64,000 bases of DNA from Oxynema aestuarii AP17 (GTDB lineage: Bacteria; Cyanobacteriota; Cyanobacteriia; Cyanobacteriales; Laspinemataceae), in contig NZ_CP051167.1 of assembly GCF_012295525.1 (NCBI RefSeq), positions 3,393,501-3,457,500 of the forward strand, in the 5' to 3' direction. The notes under the pieces were generated by a model. It was given only the letters and a program-made list of their open reading frames with translations, was not told where the DNA came from and made no database searches. The position numbers and the translations under genes are program-made. Shown piece by piece: positions 28,152 to 37,762 of this stretch (its first letter is position 1; each line of letters begins with the position of its first letter).

Positions 28152-30683
28152 ATGTGGCCGAAGCTCAAACCGCGAAGTTGGCAATGGCGCGGTATTTTAA
28201 TTAGCGCCCCCAGTGTTGCCGCCTTAGTGATTGGCGTTCACACTGCCGGATTGTTCCAACTTCTCGAATGGATGGCTCTCGACAGTTTTTTTCGCTGGCG
28301 TCCCCTCGAAGCCCCCGACCCTCGCATTGTCGTCGTCACGATCGACGAAGCCGATATCACTTATGCCGGACAGTGGCCGATTCCGGATGCGGTCTTGGCG
28401 CAGTTGCTCGAAAATTTAAACAGTTATCGACCTCGGGCGATCGGGATGGACTTGTACCGCGATTTGCCCGTCCCTCCCGGACACGATCGCCTCGTGGAGG
28501 TACTCGAAGCGATGCCTAATTTAATTGGGGTCGAGAAAGTCGCGGGCGATCGTGTCGGACCGCCCGCTATTTTAGCCGAACAAGGCCAAGTGGGACTCGC
28601 CGATCTGGTCTTAGATGCCGATGGCAAAGTCCGGCGGGGTCTGCTTTCGGTCAAGCCGGACGACGGCGAAACGAAATTGGGTTTGGCGACGCGGGTGAGT
28701 TTGATGTATTTAGAAGCGGAAGGGATCGCTCTGGAGTTGGCCGATCCCGAAAAGATGCATTTGAAATTGGGAAAAGCGCTGTTCGTCCCCTTTGCAGAAA
28801 ATGACGGCAGTTACGTGCGCGCCGATGCCGGAGGCTATCAGATTTTACTCAACTATCGCGGTCCGCAAACCAACTTCACCACGGTTTCGATGACCGACAT
28901 TCTCGAAAAACGCGCCGACCCGGAGATCCTGCGCGATCGCCTCGTCTTGATCGGCGCCACCGGACAAAGTTTAAACGACCTCTTTTTTACCCCCTACACG
29001 AACAGTTTGTGGGGGGTTCCCAAGCGGATGCCCGGGGTGGTGATTCACGCCAATTTAGCCAGTCAAATTCTTGCCGGGGCTTTAGACGGACGCCCGTTTT
29101 TGCAAGTATGGAACGACCCGGCAGAATGGTTGTGGACCTTGGCGTGGTCTTTTGTCGGGGCGAGTGGCGGTTGGGGGTTTTTACAAAGCAATTGTTTTAA
29201 AAATAATTTATTTTTTCGCGGCGTCGTCCTCGGCGGGGGGATCCTCGTCGGTTGCGCGATCGCCGTCGGTAGCAGTTATTTTGCCTTTCTCCATTCCTGG
29301 TGGATTCCTACCGTTCCTCCCGTCCTCGCCTTGAGTGGGTCGGCGATCGCGATCGCGGGCTATCACAGCCGTACCCTGCAGCGTCAGAGCGATCGCCGAC
29401 TCGCCAAATTTCTCGAAGCTATGCCGATTGCCGTCGCCGTCCTCGATCGCGACGGCAAGCCCTATTATGCCAATCAAACTGCCCAAGCTCTCCTCGGCAA
29501 AGGGGCGATCGGCCATGTCACGATCGAACAACTCTCCGAGTTTTATAATTACTATCGTGCCGGAACTGACACATTGTATCCCTGGAACGAATTACCGATC
29601 GTGCGAGCGCTCTACGGCGAGTCCATTGCTGCCGAGGATATCGAAATTCGTACCGACGATCGCGTCACGCCGATTTCGGCGATGGGAATGCCGATTTTTG
29701 ACGAAGATAATCAAGTCGCCTACGCCTTAGTCACCTTTCAAGATATCACCGAACGGCGACAGGCCGAAGCCGAACGCGAACAGTTCACTAAAGAACTCTT
29801 CGACCTCAACCAAAACTTAGAAAAAGCCTTAGATGCCGAACTCGAATTAACCGACGCTTACGGTCGCTTCGTCCCCCACCAGTTTCTGTATTTCCTCGGT
29901 TACGAAAGCATTACCGATGTCAAATTAGGGGAAGCGGTTCAAAAGGAAATGTCGATTTTATTTACTGACATTCGTAATTTTACCACACTCTCGGAAAGTA
30001 TGAATCCCGAGGATAATTTTAAATTTATTAATGCCTTTCTCTCGCGCATGGAACCCGCGATCGCCGAAAATAACGGCTTTATCGATAAATATATCGGCGA
30101 TGCGATTATGGCCCTATTTAGCGGCAGTGCGGACGAGTCGGTGAGAGCCGCGATTTCCATGCTTCAACGCCTTCAAGAATATAACTTAACCCGAGGCCGA
30201 CCGGGACGCCCCAAAATCCAAATTGGCATCGGTATCAACACCGGATCCCTGATGCTCGGCACCGTCGGCGGTTCCAACCGCATGGACGGAACAGTCATCG
30301 GAGATGCGGTTAATTTAGCCGCCCGCATCGAAAGTCTCACCAAAGATTACGGCGTCGCTTTGCTCATTTCCAATCAAACGTTTGTCGCCCTCGACAATCC
30401 CTCGGAATACCACGTCCGTTTGATCGATCGCGTCCGGGTCAAAGGTAAATCTCAATTAGTCACCGTCTACGAGGTGTTTGATGCCGATGCTCCGGATATA
30501 AAACAAGGAAAACTGGAAACTAAAACCATTTTTGAACAAGCTTTATTGTTATATAATTTGGGGTCTTATCTCGAAGCCGCGCACTTATTTCAAAACTGCT
30601 TAAATGTCAATCATCAAGATAATGTCGCCCGGATTTATTTAAAACGCTGTCATTGTGCGGAAAGTCAAAGTTCGGTATCGTAA
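28152..30683 (+). CDS. CHASE2-PAS-adenylate/guanylate cyclase, membrane receptor
   Basis: The protein has 843 aa. It has a membrane segment near 13-33, an extracytoplasmic CHASE2 sensor at about 40-325 (RIVVVTIDEADI, RAIGMDLYRDLPVPPGHDRL, DRLVLIGATGQSLNDLF), three membrane segments at about 325-410, a PAS domain at about 412-535 (AVAVLDRDGKPYYANQTA), and a class III cyclase domain at about 595-750. Metal-binding Asp606 (LFTDIRNFT) and Asp650 (YIGDAIMALF) are present, with Lys646 as the usual adenine-selecting residue and TVIGDAVNLAARIE following. It therefore looks like an active adenylate cyclase making cAMP in response to an external ligand. The C-terminal 50 residues look TPR-like. It follows the DUF928 gene, separated only by the tnpB remnant. 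Confidence 0.92.
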   Translation: MWPKLKPRSWQWRGILISAPSVAALVIGVHTAGLFQLLEWMALDSFFRWRPLEAPDPRIVVVTIDEADITYAGQWPIPDAVLAQLLENLNSYRPRAIGMDLYRDLPVPPGHDRLVEVLEAMPNLIGVEKVAGDRVGPPAILAEQGQVGLADLVLDADGKVRRGLLSVKPDDGETKLGLATRVSLMYLEAEGIALELADPEKMHLKLGKALFVPFAENDGSYVRADAGGYQILLNYRGPQTNFTTVSMTDILEKRADPEILRDRLVLIGATGQSLNDLFFTPYTNSLWGVPKRMPGVVIHANLASQILAGALDGRPFLQVWNDPAEWLWTLAWSFVGASGGWGFLQSNCFKNNLFFRGVVLGGGILVGCAIAVGSSYFAFLHSWWIPTVPPVLALSGSAIAIAGYHSRTLQRQSDRRLAKFLEAMPIAVAVLDRDGKPYYANQTAQALLGKGAIGHVTIEQLSEFYNYYRAGTDTLYPWNELPIVRALYGESIAAEDIEIRTDDRVTPISAMGMPIFDEDNQVAYALVTFQDITERRQAEAEREQFTKELFDLNQNLEKALDAELELTDAYGRFVPHQFLYFLGYESITDVKLGEAVQKEMSILFTDIRNFTTLSESMNPEDNFKFINAFLSRMEPAIAENNGFIDKYIGDAIMALFSGSADESVRAAISMLQRLQEYNLTRGRPGRPKIQIGIGINTGSLMLGTVGGSNRMDGTVIGDAVNLAARIESLTKDYGVALLISNQTFVALDNPSEYHVRLIDRVRVKGKSQLVTVYEVFDADAPDIKQGKLETKTIFEQALLLYNLGSYLEAAHLFQNCLNVNHQDNVARIYLKRCHCAESQSSVS

Positions 30684-30971
30684 GATTTTTATATCGTCTT
30701 TTTCAAGGCAGTATTAATATTTAAAATTTCAATATTTTTTGGTGAACCCAGGGATTTAGGATCGATCTCGTACCTCCTGATTTTAAAAACCACGATCGCC
30801 GATTCGGCAAACGAGAATTTATCAAAAATCGATCGAAAATTCACTAGCCATTCATCGGTTTTGTTTCAGCTCGCCCCCGGCGTCAAGCCACTGACGATTG
30901 CTGTGGAAGTCGCGATCGGAAAGGGGGTAAGTTTTTGCTATGGTATTGGGCGTCCCCCGTCCTCGATCGCC

Positions 30972-31799
30972 ATGGATTTGCTGCTGCTGACTCCGGTTTT
31001 CTTGCTCGCATTTGCATTAGGAGCTTCAATTGGCAGTTTTATTAATGTCGTCGTCTATCGATTACCCGCCGAATTGTCCCTGCTGTGGCCCCCGTCGCGC
31101 TGTCCGCACTGCCTGCACCGCCTGGCGCCTGTGGATAATATCCCTGTTTTCGGTTGGTTGAGGTTGAAGGGACGTTGTGCGTACTGTGGGACGGCGATCG
31201 CCAAACGCTATCCCTTGGTGGAAGCGGCGACGGGCCTGTTATTTGTCGGGGTCGTGGTGGTGGCGAGTGCGAATCCGGTGCAAATGGTCGGCTATTGGGT
31301 CTTTTTCAGTTGGTTGTTGGCGTTATCGTTAATCGATTTTGACACGATGACCTTACCCAATCCCCTGACCCAATCGGGATTGATCTTAGGATTGGCATTT
31401 CAGGGAATCCTAGGGACGATCGCGGGTTCCGGAGGGGAGGCGATCGCGCAACGCTTGAGTTTTGGTATTTTCGGGGCCGTGTTGGGGATGTGGCTGTTAG
31501 AGGCGATCGCCTTCGTCGGTTCGATCGCCTTCGGCAAAACGGCAATGGGCGCCGGAGATGCGAAACTGGCGGCGATGATGGGGGCGTGGTTGGGTTGGAA
31601 ATCCTTACTGGTCGCTTGTTTCCTCGCCTGCGCGATCGGCGCCTTCGGTGGGGGGGCGGCGATCGCCCTGGGCGCGTTATCCCGTCACAAACCGATGCCC
31701 TTCGGTCCGTTTCTCGCCCTCGGTGCGGTGATTGCGGCGATTTGGGGAGAGGCGATCGTCACGACCTATCTGGATTTATTCTTTGCGCCCCTGCGTTAA
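30972..31799 (+). CDS. pilD: Prepilin peptidase / N-methyltransferase (A24 family)
   Basis: This bifunctional membrane enzyme cleaves and methylates type IV prepilins. I chose ATG 30972 (DLLLLTPVFLLAFALGASIG), which matches the family N-terminus; the frame continues 37 unrelated codons upstream. It is about 275 aa. Residues 10-30 hold GASIGSFINVVVYRLP, then the zinc-binding cysteines CPHC and CAYC in the cytoplasmic loop. The catalytic aspartates lie in LSLIDFDTMTLPN and GAGDAKLAAMMGAWLG. There are eight or so membrane segments. It stands alone, 288 bases after the cyclase gene. Confidence 0.94.
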   Translation: MDLLLLTPVFLLAFALGASIGSFINVVVYRLPAELSLLWPPSRCPHCLHRLAPVDNIPVFGWLRLKGRCAYCGTAIAKRYPLVEAATGLLFVGVVVVASANPVQMVGYWVFFSWLLALSLIDFDTMTLPNPLTQSGLILGLAFQGILGTIAGSGGEAIAQRLSFGIFGAVLGMWLLEAIAFVGSIAFGKTAMGAGDAKLAAMMGAWLGWKSLLVACFLACAIGAFGGGAAIALGALSRHKPMPFGPFLALGAVIAAIWGEAIVTTYLDLFFAPLR

Positions 31800-31888
31800 C
31801 CCACAGCGAACCACCTCCCCAGGTTAACTTTCCGGGGAACCATAGCGTACAGTAAAAACGAAAGTACGACGGAATCGAAATCGGAACC

Positions 31889-32638
31889 ATGCCAGATTTA
31901 GCTATCGAAACTGCTCCGGTGAAAATCCCCAACGGCGACTTGCAAATCGCCGCTTATCTCGCCCAACCCGTGGGAACCGGGCCGTTTCCCTGCGTCATCG
32001 TCTTTCAAGAAGTGTTCGGCGTCAACGCCCACATTCGCGAAGTCACCGAACGGATCGCCAAACAGGGCTATATCGCGATCGCTCCGGCAATTTACCAGCG
32101 TACCGCCCCGGATTTTGAAGTCGGCTACAGCGACGCCGATCTCGCCCTCGGTCGGAAATACAAAGAGCAAACCACCGCCGACGAACTCCTCAGCGACACC
32201 CGGGCGGCGATCGCCTATCTCAAAACCCTCCCCTCCACCCGTACCGAGGCATTCGGCTGTATCGGCTTCTGTTTTGGCGGTCACGTCGCCTACCTCGCCG
32301 CCACCCTCCCGGAAATTCAAGCGACCGCCTCCTGTTACGGCGCCGGAATCGTCACCACCTGTCCCGGTGGCGGCGAACCCACCGTGACCCGTACCCCCCA
32401 AATTTCCGGGGCGATCGACCTCTTTTTCGGCACCGAAGATCCGCTCATTCCCAACGAGCAAGTCGATCTCCTGGAAACGGAACTCCAAAAGCAGCGAATT
32501 CGTCATCGCATCTTCCGTTACGAGGGAGCAACCCACGGTTTTCTCTGCGACGCTCGCCCTAGCTACAATCAGGAAGCCGCCGCCGATGCGTGGACTCGAA
32601 TTTTCGAGCTCTTTCGAGACCGACTGCAAACTCCCTAA
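31889..32638 (+). CDS. Dienelactone hydrolase family protein
   Basis: This 249-aa alpha/beta hydrolase has the DLH-type triad: Cys in the elbow GCIGFCFGGHVAYL, Asp in FGTEDPLIPNEQ, and His in YEGATHGFLCD. The segment GYIAIAPAIYQRT and early FPCVIVFQEVFGVN (oxyanion side) are also typical. No signal peptide is present, so it is cytosolic. In cyanobacteria such proteins are usually of unknown substrate; the name reflects the family, not a proven pathway. It has its own spacer on both sides. Confidence 0.92.
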   Translation: MPDLAIETAPVKIPNGDLQIAAYLAQPVGTGPFPCVIVFQEVFGVNAHIREVTERIAKQGYIAIAPAIYQRTAPDFEVGYSDADLALGRKYKEQTTADELLSDTRAAIAYLKTLPSTRTEAFGCIGFCFGGHVAYLAATLPEIQATASCYGAGIVTTCPGGGEPTVTRTPQISGAIDLFFGTEDPLIPNEQVDLLETELQKQRIRHRIFRYEGATHGFLCDARPSYNQEAAADAWTRIFELFRDRLQTP

Positions 32639-32799
32639 CCGATCTCGGTGACGGTTCGTGCAGGGGAAATTGACCGGGATCGAGCGCCGTCAGTACGATC
32701 CCAATTCTTCAAGGATCCGCGATCGCGATCGGGAATCCTTGAGTGGGGTTGACCCCGGTCAGCCCCGTTCACAGCGTAATTGATTTAGGAGATGCAATC

Positions 32800-35088
32800 A
32801 TGCCTGAAGGCGTTCTCAGCGACGACGTCAATCAAATTGGTCCTCCCCCGGAAACGGATTTTTTTGATGCGGATTTTTATCGACTGGCTAATCCCGATTT
32901 ACTCGGGCTCACTCCAGAACAGTTAGAAGTTCATTTCCGCGAACGGGCGATCGCCGAAGGACGCTCGTTTATTCCCGTTTACGACGCCCAATTTTATCGC
33001 ACCAACAACCCGGATTTAGCCGGATTGAGCGATCGCGCCCTCTTCGATCACTTCATTAATATCGGTTTGGGGGAAGGTCGTAAATTTTCCCCGGTTTTCG
33101 ATATCGACTTCTACCGTCAAAATCTCTTACTCACCGAAAACGGCGCCGATATTATCGAACAGCTCACCCCGGAACCGATCCCGGAAAATCCGGCCTTAGA
33201 ATTATTTGCCGACCCTCAAACGATCGTGACGCGATCGCCCTCGCTCAACGAAAACTTATATAAATTATTCCTCGAAAGCGAATTAGGCGTTACCACCGAT
33301 TTAGAAGAAGAAACCGGATTGAATCCGGAAGATATTACCGAAGAAATCGATTATTCTCCCTTCTTCGATCCCCTCTTTTATCTCAACAACAATCCCGACC
33401 TCGCCGAAGCCTTCGGCACCAATACCGAGCAAGCCCTACAACATTTCGTCACGCGGGGCATTAACGAACCGAGACGGGCTTCGCTGATTTTCGACCCAAT
33501 TTTCTACATCCGTACCAATCCCGACCTCGAAGCTGCGGGATTGGCGACGCCGAAAGGGGCGTTATTTCATTACGAAATTAACGGTTTGCCCGAAGGTAGA
33601 CGCCCGTCTTTATTCTTCGATCCACAATTTTATGTAGCCAGTAACCCGGACTTGCGCGAGCGGGGGTTGGACAATGAGGATTTAATCGATAATTTTATCC
33701 TCGTCGGGTTAGAACAGGAGCGGCGATCGTCGTTATTTTTCGACCCGAGAGCGATTAATTCTTTGATTATTCCTCAAACTACGCAAACGGAAGAAGAAGC
33801 GCAACAAGCTGACGACGAAACGCCCCCCAATTCGACTGAGAATTTATTAAATGGGGACTATCAGAAATGGCCGACGCCGATCGGTGGGATCTTAACCTAT
33901 AGTTTCGTGACTCAAGCGAGTGCAGTTCAGTACGAAGGGACTGAAAGTGGGGTGGGCGAGGTCAACGAAGCGATTAAAAATAACGTGCGGCAGATTATGA
34001 ATGAATATAATCAGGTGCTGCCGTTCGATTTAATTGAAGTCGCCGATCGCCCCCCGAATACGGGACAAATTCGCATTTTATTTGCAGATAATCCCAATTA
34101 CGCTTACAGCTACGCGCCGGGATTGGGAACGGGGGGCGATATCGTCCTGAGTCGGAATTTTGAAACCGATCCGAATCGCTCGTTTTCTCAAGGGGCGGGC
34201 AATTTCGGCTACCAGCGTCTGGTTCACGAAATCGGTCACGCCCTCGGGTTGCGCCAACCGAACGACTACACCGGGTTTGCGTTCGCCGAACGCCCCACCT
34301 TCCCGGCGGGAGGGTCGGGGTTGCCTTTTAACGAAGACAACAGCACGAATACGGCGATGAGTTTTAATATTGCCGGGGTCGGGGCGAGTACGCCGATGAC
34401 TTATGACGTGAGGGCGTTGCAGTTTCTTTACGGGTTTAACGATGCTAATTTGGGCGACGATGTTTATCGTTTTGACGGGGCGAGTTTTATCGGGGTCAAG
34501 CAGACGATTTGGGATGCGGGTGGCGTCGATACGTTTGATTTTTCGGAATTGCCCCCGAGTGACAGTTATTTCTTCGATCTGAATGAGGGGGGTCAGAGTA
34601 CGAATCAAACGGCGCTCAATGCGGCGACCTATCAGGCGATTAACGATCCGAGTGGGGCGACTTATGCGGCGAGTAGTTATGCGACGCGGGTCGCTTACGG
34701 AACGACGATCGAGAATTTAATTGGGTCGGCGGTCAATGATGAAATTTTGGGGAATAATGCGGCGAACCGCATCGAGGGCGGTTCCGGGGCAGACCGGATT
34801 ACGGGAAGTCGCGGCGCCGACGTGATTGCGGGGGGGTCGGGAACGGATACGTTTATTTTTGCGCCGGGTGACGGGGGCGCGGCGGTCTCCGACGGGGATA
34901 CGATTCTCGATTTTACGGTGGGCGAGGATCGGATCGGGTTGAGTTCGCCGTTGACGTTTGAGGCGATCGCGATCCAGGCGTCGGGAGGGAATTCTTTGTT
35001 GCGGATTGCCAATACGGGGGAAATTCTGGCGACGTTGGTCGGGGTGAGTCCGGGTCAGTTAGGGGCCAGTGATTTTATCGGGGTGTGA
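32800..35088 (+). CDS. RTX-type secreted protein with NPD repeats and M10-like metallopeptidase domain
   Basis: I chose ATG 32800 (AGGAG 8 bases upstream), giving 762 aa. There are three parts. Residues 15-340 carry about six repeats of the form F-D-x-x-F-Y-x-x-N-P-D-L followed by HFxxxGxxEGR, known from cyanobacterial calcium-binding secreted proteins. At about 370-600 is a serralysin-like (M10) domain: RLVHEIGHALGL with His476, Glu477 and His480, and a Met-turn-like NTAMSFN. At about 640-700 are RTX nonapeptides (GGSGADRITGSRGADVIAGGSGTD), then the usual serralysin C-terminal block ending LGASDFIGV. The third zinc ligand of HExxHxxGxxH is Gln (LGLRQPNDY). No signal peptide, so type I secretion is inferred. 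Confidence 0.85.
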   Translation: MPEGVLSDDVNQIGPPPETDFFDADFYRLANPDLLGLTPEQLEVHFRERAIAEGRSFIPVYDAQFYRTNNPDLAGLSDRALFDHFINIGLGEGRKFSPVFDIDFYRQNLLLTENGADIIEQLTPEPIPENPALELFADPQTIVTRSPSLNENLYKLFLESELGVTTDLEEETGLNPEDITEEIDYSPFFDPLFYLNNNPDLAEAFGTNTEQALQHFVTRGINEPRRASLIFDPIFYIRTNPDLEAAGLATPKGALFHYEINGLPEGRRPSLFFDPQFYVASNPDLRERGLDNEDLIDNFILVGLEQERRSSLFFDPRAINSLIIPQTTQTEEEAQQADDETPPNSTENLLNGDYQKWPTPIGGILTYSFVTQASAVQYEGTESGVGEVNEAIKNNVRQIMNEYNQVLPFDLIEVADRPPNTGQIRILFADNPNYAYSYAPGLGTGGDIVLSRNFETDPNRSFSQGAGNFGYQRLVHEIGHALGLRQPNDYTGFAFAERPTFPAGGSGLPFNEDNSTNTAMSFNIAGVGASTPMTYDVRALQFLYGFNDANLGDDVYRFDGASFIGVKQTIWDAGGVDTFDFSELPPSDSYFFDLNEGGQSTNQTALNAATYQAINDPSGATYAASSYATRVAYGTTIENLIGSAVNDEILGNNAANRIEGGSGADRITGSRGADVIAGGSGTDTFIFAPGDGGAAVSDGDTILDFTVGEDRIGLSSPLTFEAIAIQASGGNSLLRIANTGEILATLVGVSPGQLGASDFIGV

Positions 35089-35219
35089 GGGACAAAAGTC
35101 ATGGGGTTCGGGGCGAACGCGCGATCGCCCCGCCGCGTTCTGGGTCGATTCCGTTGGTTTAAAATAGAGTTCGACCTTCACCCATTGTTGGTTTTTTTAT
35201 TCAGTTGCAAAAGGAAAAC

Positions 35220-36089
35220 ATGTCATTTTCTGCGGATGATTTTGCCAAAGCCCTCGAACAAGAAAGCTACGATTTTCGACCGGGGCAGATTGTGAGGGGC
35301 AAGGTGTTCGAGTACGAGTCAAATGGGGCATATGTTGATATTGGCGGCAAGTCTCCGGCGTTTTTGCCCAAATCTGAAGCCGCACTGACTCCGGTAGAGA
35401 ATCTGTCCGAATTTTTGCCCAAGGGAGAGGAACGGGAGTTCGCCATTGTCAGTCAGCCGAATGCGGAAGGTCAGGTGAAGGTTTCCCTGCGACAACTGGA
35501 ATTGCTGAAGGTGTGGGACGAGTTGAGCGAAAAGCAGCGTCTCAATCAGTCGGTAGAGGTGCGGGTCAATGGGGTGAATAAAGGGGGCGTGACGGTGGAT
35601 ATTGGAGGGTTGCGCGGTTTTATTCCGCGATCGCACCTGCTCCAGCGCGGGGATTTGCAGGGGTTAGTCGGTCAAAAGTTGAGTGTGAGTTTCTTGGAAC
35701 TCGATCGCGATCGCGAGAAACTGGTTCTCTCGCAACGGTTGGTCGCACAAGCGAGCCGCATGGAGGCGTTACAGGTCGGGCAGCTCGTGGAAGGTGAAGT
35801 GGTCGGGATTAAGCCGTTCGGGGTTTTTGTGGATTTGGATGGCGTGACGGCTTTGTTGCACATCAATCAGGTCAGTAACAAGTACGTTCGGGCTTTAGAC
35901 GAGCTGTTCCACATCGGTCAGGGAATTTCGGCGATCGCGATCGATATTGACGAGTACAAAGGTCGGATTTCTCTGTCTACGAAGCTCCTCGAAAATTATC
36001 CCGGCGAGATTCTCGAACAGTTCGACCAACTGATGGCGGAGGCGCCAGCCCGTCGCGAAAAAGCAGGAGACAAAATTCTTCCGGAGTAG
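35220..36089 (+). CDS. S1 RNA-binding domain protein (ribosomal S1-like)
   Basis: I chose ATG 35220, preceded by AAAAGGA; the frame begins 5 codons earlier at TTG. It has 289 aa and three S1 OB-fold domains: PGQIVRGKVFEYESNGAYVDIG, VEVRVNGVNKGGVTVDIGGLRGFIP, and VGQLVEGEVVGIKPFGVFVDLDGVTALLHINQVS. The length and the three-domain build match the short S1 homologues of cyanobacteria, which bind mRNA and may take part in translation initiation. It differs from the six-domain enterobacterial RpsA. It could be the second S1 paralogue (Rps1b/Nbp1 type); that cannot be decided here. Confidence 0.9.
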   Translation: MSFSADDFAKALEQESYDFRPGQIVRGKVFEYESNGAYVDIGGKSPAFLPKSEAALTPVENLSEFLPKGEEREFAIVSQPNAEGQVKVSLRQLELLKVWDELSEKQRLNQSVEVRVNGVNKGGVTVDIGGLRGFIPRSHLLQRGDLQGLVGQKLSVSFLELDRDREKLVLSQRLVAQASRMEALQVGQLVEGEVVGIKPFGVFVDLDGVTALLHINQVSNKYVRALDELFHIGQGISAIAIDIDEYKGRISLSTKLLENYPGEILEQFDQLMAEAPARREKAGDKILPE

Positions 36090-36715
36090 GAAAAAGAAAG
36101 AAAAGTAAAAGGGGAATTTCAAGATTTTGATGAAATTTTCTTGAATCAGAGATAAACAGCATAGAAACCATAAGTTTTTCAATGGCTATTATCTCAATTC
36201 TTTTTCCATTTTTGTGGATAGCAAAGCAAGCGATCGCGGGGTTTCGGCGATCGCGATTCCCGATTCTCTTGGCTTAAAGCCCGGGCAAATTTCCAGGACT
36301 TCCCCGTTGTTGGTCGCCCTTGAGGTATGATAAGGATAAGGGATTTTATCGTTGCCAGCGCGCGGAGCGATCCCCAATTACTTAAGCGAGTGGGTGTTCT
36401 AGAGGGAGCCGCCACAGTCTGCAGAACGACTCAACCCTCGAAGTCCCCAGCCGTTTTCGATTCCTCAAGAGGGTGCAAAATCAATTGACGAAACTTTATT
36501 AATGCGGGGTGGTTTTTTAAAGAGTCGTTAAAGTGTGATCTCGATCGTCCACTTTTACTAATTCGAGTGAGTTAATAAAAGCAGGATCGTTCAAAATCGA
36601 CTCGTTGGGTCGTGTAGAATTCGCCCCCGATCGAGTCTGACTTTTCAGGTAGCCTCACTCAACACCACAACCTTCAAGCTCCAATTTCATCAAGTCGCAT
36701 ACACCGAGGAACACC
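36090..36715. other. Intergenic region with no gene seen
   Basis: About 630 bases, AT-richer at both ends. A weak inverted repeat (TTCAAGA/TCTTGAA near 36120-36145) follows the S1 gene and may end its transcript. TTGACG near 36486 could be a promoter -35 element, but no good -10 lies at the right distance. The last 60 bases are the leader of the PEP-CTERM gene. Confidence 0.4.
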
Positions 36716-37492
36716 ATGAAACTAGAAAAACTGTTATTAACTACAGTGGCAGCCAGCACGCTAGCCAGTGTGGTTTCTGTCCTACCAGCGCAAGCTACCA
36801 ACTTGTTCGGTACGGACGGGATTTTGTTTGACGCGGATACTTCTGTCAAATTTACCTTTAACGAATCTCACGGTTACTACAAATCGACCATCGGCGTCTG
36901 GGAAGTCGGAACTGAGAATTATACGAATCTGTTTTCCGAGCAAAGTCGTTTTGATAGTGGCGTCGATGCTTATGCCACTGACAACTTAGGAACCTGTGGC
37001 GGCGTCATTTCTTCCGCGCTATGTGAGACAAGCTTCTTATTTGAAGCCGGAAAAGAATACGCTCTCTATATCGAAAGCACCCCCGACGGTCATCCCGATT
37101 ACCCGAAACTGTTCTCGACCACTTCCTTGAACGACGGTAGTATTTTCACCCAACAAGCGAAGTTCTTCCAAGGTACGTCGGAACTCGACACTTACCGAGC
37201 TGGAAATTACAACGACATCCGTACCGCAGACGGTTACGATCCGAACAACAGTATCTACGGCAACCTAGCCACCAACAATTCGCAATCTGGCGATCCGTTT
37301 AGCGGTCCGGTCTTGATTGCTCTGGAAGATTCGGGCAATTATAGCGGACATAGAGACTACAACGATTTCTTGATGACTGCGCAAGCGGTTCCGCAAGCTT
37401 CCGTTCCCGAACCCGCGACGTTAATGGGTTTGGGCGTTATCGCCGGATTGATGGGTTTGAGCCGTCGTCGTAAAGAAAGCGAAGTGTCTTAA
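36716..37492 (+). CDS. PEP-CTERM sorting-domain protein
   Basis: This is a 258-aa exported protein. The signal peptide (KLEKLLLTTVAASTLASVVS, cleaved after AQA) is followed by a beta-rich body with two Cys (NLGTCGGVISSALCE). The end of the body, ALEDSGNYSGHRDYNDFLMTAQ, resembles DUF4114 proteins. The tail is a classic PEP-CTERM: VPEPATLMGLGVIAGLMGLSRRRK, with the VPEP motif, a membrane helix and an Arg cluster. Such proteins are sorted by an exosortase and are linked to exopolysaccharide-producing bacteria, which fits the polysaccharide locus just downstream. Body function unknown. Confidence 0.9.
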   Translation: MKLEKLLLTTVAASTLASVVSVLPAQATNLFGTDGILFDADTSVKFTFNESHGYYKSTIGVWEVGTENYTNLFSEQSRFDSGVDAYATDNLGTCGGVISSALCETSFLFEAGKEYALYIESTPDGHPDYPKLFSTTSLNDGSIFTQQAKFFQGTSELDTYRAGNYNDIRTADGYDPNNSIYGNLATNNSQSGDPFSGPVLIALEDSGNYSGHRDYNDFLMTAQAVPQASVPEPATLMGLGVIAGLMGLSRRRKESEVS

Positions 37493-37616
37493 TGGTGCGA
37501 TCGCCAGTCAAGATCCGGTTAGATTTTAGGGTTAGGGGCAAAGCTTCGAGATGATTGGCTGTAGTGGGTCGGCCAAATCTTGATGACAATCGCTCTTCAA
37601 TGCATCAACAAACAAC

Positions 37617-37661
37617 ACGCGGGTGCCACTTCAACAAACCAGAAGTGGCACCCGCGTTTTT
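37617..37661 (+). terminator. Strong intrinsic terminator
   Basis: A perfect 16-bp stem (ACGCGGGTGCCACTTC at 37617-37632 with 37642-37657, 9-base loop) is followed by T. It lies 124 bases after the PEP-CTERM gene and 100 bases from the stop of the convergent autokinase gene, so it probably serves the former and may block read-through from both sides. Confidence 0.9.
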
Positions 37662-37762
37662 GGCTTGGATATTTTCTGGCCTATTTTCTAGCGAGCATCG
37701 GGGAGGGGTGTGAAAACCAGGAGTTCCACCCCGCACCCAACCCCGTGAGACTGGCTTAGCTG

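Noticed and set aside
31898-32629. 243-codon minus-strand frame opposite the dienelactone hydrolase gene
   Set aside because: Antisense shadow caused by codon bias; Gly/Val-rich with no family feature.
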